The notes beneath the pieces were generated by a model that saw nothing but the letters and a program-made list of their open reading frames with translations, had not been told where the DNA came from and made no database searches. A DNA stretch of 8,457 nt from an uncultured Methanofollis sp. (GTDB lineage Archaea; Halobacteriota; Methanomicrobia; Methanomicrobiales; Methanofollaceae). Position 1 is the first letter of the stretch, and each line of letters opens with the position of its first letter. The stretch lies in NCBI RefSeq assembly GCF_937919355.1, contig NZ_CALFSA010000034.1, forward strand, positions 1 through 8,457, in the 5' to 3' direction. Positions 5,872 through 8,457 of the stretch are shown here, piece after piece. The position numbers and the translations under genes are program-made.

Positions 5872-6576
5872 TTATGCACTGTCGATCTTGAGGCAGTGGG
5901 CCTGCACGATCGCAAAACCGGCACCTCCAAGGACCAGACCGCAGAGGACGAGGTCTCCTGGTTTTTCGAGGCCGGTCGGTATCAGGTGGAGGGAGAGCAC
6001 CCCTGAGAGGACCATGATCCCGGCAAGGAGTATGATCGCCCCTCCGAGGGGCATCCTGATCTTTTCGAGGGCCGGTCCTGCCCTTTCGAAGAGTGTTGTC
6101 CTGAACTCTTTATTCAGGAAGAGAATGGCAACAATGAGGAGAGCCGCAAAGAGGATCCACTCTGACGGTTCGGAGAACTCGGTCATGAGGAGGTTCCAGG
6201 GGTCGCGGCTCTCCGCCCCTGCCCTGAAGGGCCCGAGGAATGGGTACAGCCAGTTTCTTGGATAGAGCCACATCGTGTCGAGGACCTGGTGGGAGGCGAC
6301 GCCGACCGCGCCTGCAAGGACGACCGGGGACCTGAACCGCCAGAAGAGGATAAGACCAACTGTCATGGCGAGGACAAGGAAAAGGAGAGTATGCGTGTAG
6401 ATCCTGCCGTAACCCCCTGCCCCGGCGAGAATGACGTAGCCGAGGGGCTTGTCGATAAGATCCGGGAGGATAGCGCCAAGAGCGCACGCCGCAACGACAT
6501 CTCGCCTGCCCCCGACTGCCCGGGCGAGGAGGATGCCGATGACGATGCCGGCGGCAAGGTGGCAGAGGAGAAACAT
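5872..6576 (-). CDS. YdjM/DUF457-type membrane-bound metal-dependent hydrolase
   Basis: A 234-residue integral membrane protein with the conserved polar residues of the YdjM (LexA-regulated membrane hydrolase) family: H6 in CHLAAG, LPDLIDKPLG (37-46, D39 and D42), THT (61-63, H62), and SHQVLDTMW (95-103, H96 and D100) followed by LYP (110-112). These histidines and aspartates, set at membrane borders, are thought to bind a metal; substrate and reaction are not established for the family. About six hydrophobic segments are visible, including a C-terminal pair (177-196 and 208-226) beyond the core. The codon directly before the ATG is TGA, so translation cannot start further upstream, and a GGTGGTGA sequence runs into the start. 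It is probably transcribed alone, because the next - strand gene is 236 bp away and has its own promoter. Homologues are often annotated simply as metal-dependent hydrolase. Confidence 0.85.
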   Translation of the reverse strand: MFLLCHLAAGIVIGILLARAVGGRRDVVAACALGAILPDLIDKPLGYVILAGAGGYGRIYTHTLLFLVLAMTVGLILFWRFRSPVVLAGAVGVASHQVLDTMWLYPRNWLYPFLGPFRAGAESRDPWNLLMTEFSEPSEWILFAALLIVAILFLNKEFRTTLFERAGPALEKIRMPLGGAIILLAGIMVLSGVLSLHLIPTGLEKPGDLVLCGLVLGGAGFAIVQAHCLKIDSA

Positions 6577-6775
6577 TCACCACCACTCAGGCGCCCCACC
6601 ATATCTATCTTGCCGATATTGCATGCAGCATCTTCCCTGCATTGTCCCGGTGGATGGCGTTGCGTCTCCTGGCACGACCCCAGACCAAAGGGTATATGAG
6701 AGGGAGCAGCATTCGGTGGATGGGGTGTGCTCATGTCCTGGCCGTGCCGGAGGAGACCCCCGGTGGTGAGCACCT
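6577..6775. promoter_or_regulatory. Divergent promoter region (hydrolase / zinc-ribbon gene)
   Basis: This 199-bp gap separates two divergent genes. On the + strand GGTATATGAG (6691-6700) is a TATA-like element that would place the zinc-ribbon transcript start near 6720 with a leader of about 55 bases. On the - strand only a weak TAGATATG-like element around 6603 precedes the hydrolase ATG by about 27 bases, which would give an almost leaderless message. TGCATGCA at 6619-6626 is an 8-bp palindrome. Both starts are preceded by GGTGGTGA. A 16-codon reading frame (6733-6783) lies in the + leader. Nothing else coding is apparent. Confidence 0.4.
6762..6770 (+). promoter_or_regulatory. Ribosome binding site of the zinc-ribbon gene
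   Basis: GGTGGTGAG lies five bases before the GTG at 6776. A TGA in the same frame at 6767-6769 excludes any earlier start, so GTG at 6776 is the first usable codon. Confidence 0.55.
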
Positions 6776-7195
6776 GTGAGTGATATTCATATCCGTATCC
6801 CGTTCCCCTTTGATGACGAAGGCTATATTGAGCGGACCTGCCCGGCCTGCCTGCGAAACTTCAAGATGCAGTTGAATGAACGTGAGGTCGAGCGGATCTC
6901 GCGGGCGCGGCTGAACTCCTTCAATCTCCTCTCGTCGAACAGGATATACCGGTTCGAGGAAGACCCGGAGGCACAGTGCTCCTGTCCCTACTGCGGCCAT
7001 GTCGCCCCGGTGAACTGCTGGTGGACCCACGATCAGCGGAGTTATATCCAGGTCTATGCCCACATGGTGATCCGGGACATCCTCCTGCGCGACCTTGCGG
7101 AGGGTGAGGTCTCCGGCGCCGGGCACTCTGGCAGGACATACTCGACCTGTCTTCAGGTCACCGGGCTGCGGAACCTTCCCCTCTCCATCCTCTGA
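6776..7195 (+). CDS. Zinc-ribbon protein of unknown function
   Basis: A 139-residue soluble protein. Two CxxC knuckles, CPAC (22-25) and CPYCGH (70-75), can form a four-cysteine zinc site with a long insert of about 44 residues between them. The block FEEDPEAQCSCPYCGHVAP with the following WWTHDQ (82-87) and IQVYAHMVIRDI (91-102) resembles stand-alone zinc-ribbon proteins found in bacteria and archaea, whose activity is unknown. Those I recall are longer; here the chain ends about 30 residues after the helix in a Gly/Ser/Thr-rich tail that I do not recognise. GTG start behind GGTGGTGAG, with an in-frame TGA directly upstream. It is a single-gene unit: divergent from the hydrolase and convergent with the transporter, with a candidate terminator 34 bp after the stop. 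A nucleic-acid or protein-binding role would be only a guess. Confidence 0.75.
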   Translation: MSDIHIRIPFPFDDEGYIERTCPACLRNFKMQLNEREVERISRARLNSFNLLSSNRIYRFEEDPEAQCSCPYCGHVAPVNCWWTHDQRSYIQVYAHMVIRDILLRDLAEGEVSGAGHSGRTYSTCLQVTGLRNLPLSIL

Positions 7196-7224
7196 TGGTG
7201 GCTTTTCATTTTGTCCTGCCGTTT

Positions 7225-8418
7225 TCACCCGGCCGTCGCCGGCTTTTTTCGGGCCTGTTCCCGCATCCATGCATAGGCAACTAAAGCCATCACCTCGGTG
7301 ATGACGACGAAGCCGACGATATGGGTGACCGAGACCTCGTACAGAACGCCCATCACGGTGCTTCCCAGGAACCACCCGATGCCGTAGACGGCGTAGATGT
7401 ACCCGAAGGCCTGGCCCCTGATGCCTGTGGCCGTCCTGTCGGCGAGGGATGCCCGCATCACTGTCTCGTGGAGGCCGATGCCCGCGCCCCAGATGACGGT
7501 GCCGATGATGATGAGGGACGGAGTGGTGCTGAAGGCGAGGATGGGGATGGTGATGTTGATCAGGGGGATGAGGAGGAGGGCCCTCGTCCTGATCCGGTCA
7601 TAGGTCCACCCGCTGGCAAGGGCGACGAGGGTGGAGACGGCCATCGCCCCGGCATAGATAAGGGGGATGGCGGGATCTGCGATGAGTCCCTGGGCCTTCA
7701 TATGGTAGGAAATGAGCGGGAAACTGGCGAAACCAGCCATTGCAAGGAAGAGGAAAGTGGCGTACGGGACGAAACGGCGTGCCTCCGGCACGATTGCATC
7801 TTTGTCTGATCTCTCGAAGACCCCTGGTTCGGGGACGGTCCTCTTCCCTATGGCGAGGAAGACGAAAAGAAGGACGATCGGGAGGGCGAGGATGGCAAAG
7901 CCTGCCTGATACCCTCCCGGTGTCAGGATCATCGCGGAGAGGATGAGGGGACCGATGATTGCCCCTATCTGGTCTAGGGCCTTGTGGATGCCCACTCCCC
8001 ATCCGCGGCCGACAGGCGAGGCTGCGAGGGAGATGATGGTGTCGCGTGCCGGTGCGCGGATCGCCTTGCCGACCCTTTCTGTGATGAGGAGGAGTGCGGC
8101 GACCTCCCAGGTGCCGGTCAGGGCAAGGAAGGGGATGGCGAGGAGGAGGCCGTAGCCGATATAGACTATCTGCCAGTAGTGCCGTGTCTGGTCCGAGTAG
8201 AGGCCTGTGAGTACCCGCAGGCCGTAACCGGTGAAGTCGCCGAGGCCGGCGACGAGGCCGACGATGGCGGCGGAGCCCCCGAGGGTGAGGAGGTACGGGC
8301 CGGTGACGCTCCTTGCCCCATTCGAGACGATGTCGCCGAGAAGGCTGACGATCCCGAGGATGAGGATGATCTTCATTGCGTTCTGCTGCGGGGCAGTCGT
8401 CTGATCTGGCCCGGCCAT
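7225..8418 (-). CDS. Major facilitator superfamily transporter
   Basis: A 397-residue polytopic protein with about twelve predicted membrane segments in two halves, separated by a charged cytoplasmic loop (about 191-215). MFS hallmarks: the loop 2-3 motif GLYSDQTRHYW (72-82) with its weaker counterpart GWTYDRIRTR (270-279 area) in the second half, and ERVGKAIRAPARDTIIS (114-130), a loop 4-5 signature seen in a group of drug-efflux-like permeases. Substrate is unknown. A short polar N-terminus (residues 1-14) precedes the first TM; M15 is an alternative start. No purine-rich ribosome site precedes either ATG, while a weak CCTATTTCT element lies about 27 bases upstream of the first one, which fits a leaderless message. 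Its 3' end is convergent with the zinc-ribbon gene, with 29 bp between the stops. Confidence 0.88.
   Translation of the reverse strand: MAGPDQTTAPQQNAMKIILILGIVSLLGDIVSNGARSVTGPYLLTLGGSAAIVGLVAGLGDFTGYGLRVLTGLYSDQTRHYWQIVYIGYGLLLAIPFLALTGTWEVAALLLITERVGKAIRAPARDTIISLAASPVGRGWGVGIHKALDQIGAIIGPLILSAMILTPGGYQAGFAILALPIVLLFVFLAIGKRTVPEPGVFERSDKDAIVPEARRFVPYATFLFLAMAGFASFPLISYHMKAQGLIADPAIPLIYAGAMAVSTLVALASGWTYDRIRTRALLLIPLINITIPILAFSTTPSLIIIGTVIWGAGIGLHETVMRASLADRTATGIRGQAFGYIYAVYGIGWFLGSTVMGVLYEVSVTHIVGFVVITEVMALVAYAWMREQARKKPATAG
7229..7249 (+). terminator. Candidate hairpin plus U6 terminator for the zinc-ribbon gene
   Basis: CCGGC-CGTC-GCCGG forms a 5-bp GC hairpin, followed by C and six T on the + strand, 34 bp after the zinc-ribbon stop. 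The region before it also has three T4 tracts (7203-7225), a known aid to archaeal termination. The element is inside the last codons of the convergent transporter, where it encodes the KKPATAG end, so it may instead be coincidental. Confidence 0.4.
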
Positions 8419-8439
8419 GGTGGGTGGTGGGGGATGGAG

Positions 8440-8449
8440 GAGAAATAGG
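8440..8449 (-). promoter_or_regulatory. Weak TATA-like element of the transporter gene
   Basis: On the - strand CCTATTTCTC is centred about 27 bases before the ATG at 8418, the spacing expected for a leaderless archaeal transcript. The intervening sequence is C-rich with no ribosome site. The match to a TATA box is poor and the window ends just upstream. Confidence 0.25.
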
Positions 8450-8457
8450 TTTGCCCG

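Noticed and set aside
6731..7375. A 214-codon open frame on the - strand across the zinc-ribbon gene.
   Set aside because: It overlaps the end of the transporter gene and covers a gene with two CxxC knuckles and a ribosome site. Its translation has no recognisable feature.
1..8457. CRISPR arrays, tRNA or rRNA genes, insertion sequences, toxin-antitoxin or phage-defence modules.
   Set aside because: No regularly spaced repeats, cloverleaf-like sequences, transposase motifs or terminal repeats were seen. The AAA+ ATPase is a MoxR type in a standard DUF58 context, not a defence ATPase.

Overview
This 8.46 kb, moderately GC-rich window looks like the chromosome of a methanogenic euryarchaeon, most likely of the order Methanomicrobiales. 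That assignment is inference from content: archaeal families (DUF4350, DUF1616, MoxR with DUF58), TATA-like promoters, GGAGG/GGTGA-type ribosome binding sites, N-X-S/T sequons in predicted exported domains, and a relic resembling the end of a PEGA-type surface protein. No rRNA, tRNA, CRISPR array, insertion sequence or phage gene was seen.

Region 1 (1-4668, + strand) is one tightly packed operon of six genes: the 3' end of a TroA/BtuF-like substrate-binding protein, a DUF4350 membrane-anchored protein, a MoxR AAA+ ATPase, a DUF58 protein, a small polytopic membrane protein and a two-TM protein with a cysteine-rich DUF7982-like domain. Junctions are 4-bp ATGA overlaps or gaps of at most 30 bp, so the genes are probably co-transcribed and partly translationally coupled. 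In other prokaryotes MoxR and DUF58 act together in an envelope-associated chaperone or assembly role. Here their surroundings are almost all membrane or exocytoplasmic proteins, and the transglutaminase/DUF4129 gene often found in such clusters is absent from the window. The operon promoter lies upstream of the window.

Region 2 (4649-6576, - strand) holds a DUF1616 membrane protein whose 3' end overlaps the operon by 20 bp in convergent orientation, and a YdjM/DUF457-type membrane-bound metal-dependent hydrolase. Between them lie a TATA-like promoter, several short perfect palindromes, and what looks like the decayed C-terminal end of a PEGA-type surface protein (about 5680-5823).

Region 3 (6577-8457) has a divergent promoter region, a small zinc-ribbon protein on the + strand with a GTG start, and a convergent major facilitator transporter on the - strand. 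A hairpin plus U6 candidate terminator for the zinc-ribbon gene is embedded in the last codons of the transporter gene.

The best candidate for something under-described is the six-gene operon. It couples a solute-binding protein to a MoxR/DUF58 pair, its DUF58 protein has lost the usual metal-site motif and is rich in homopolymer runs, and its DUF4350 protein carries an EF-hand-like loop.
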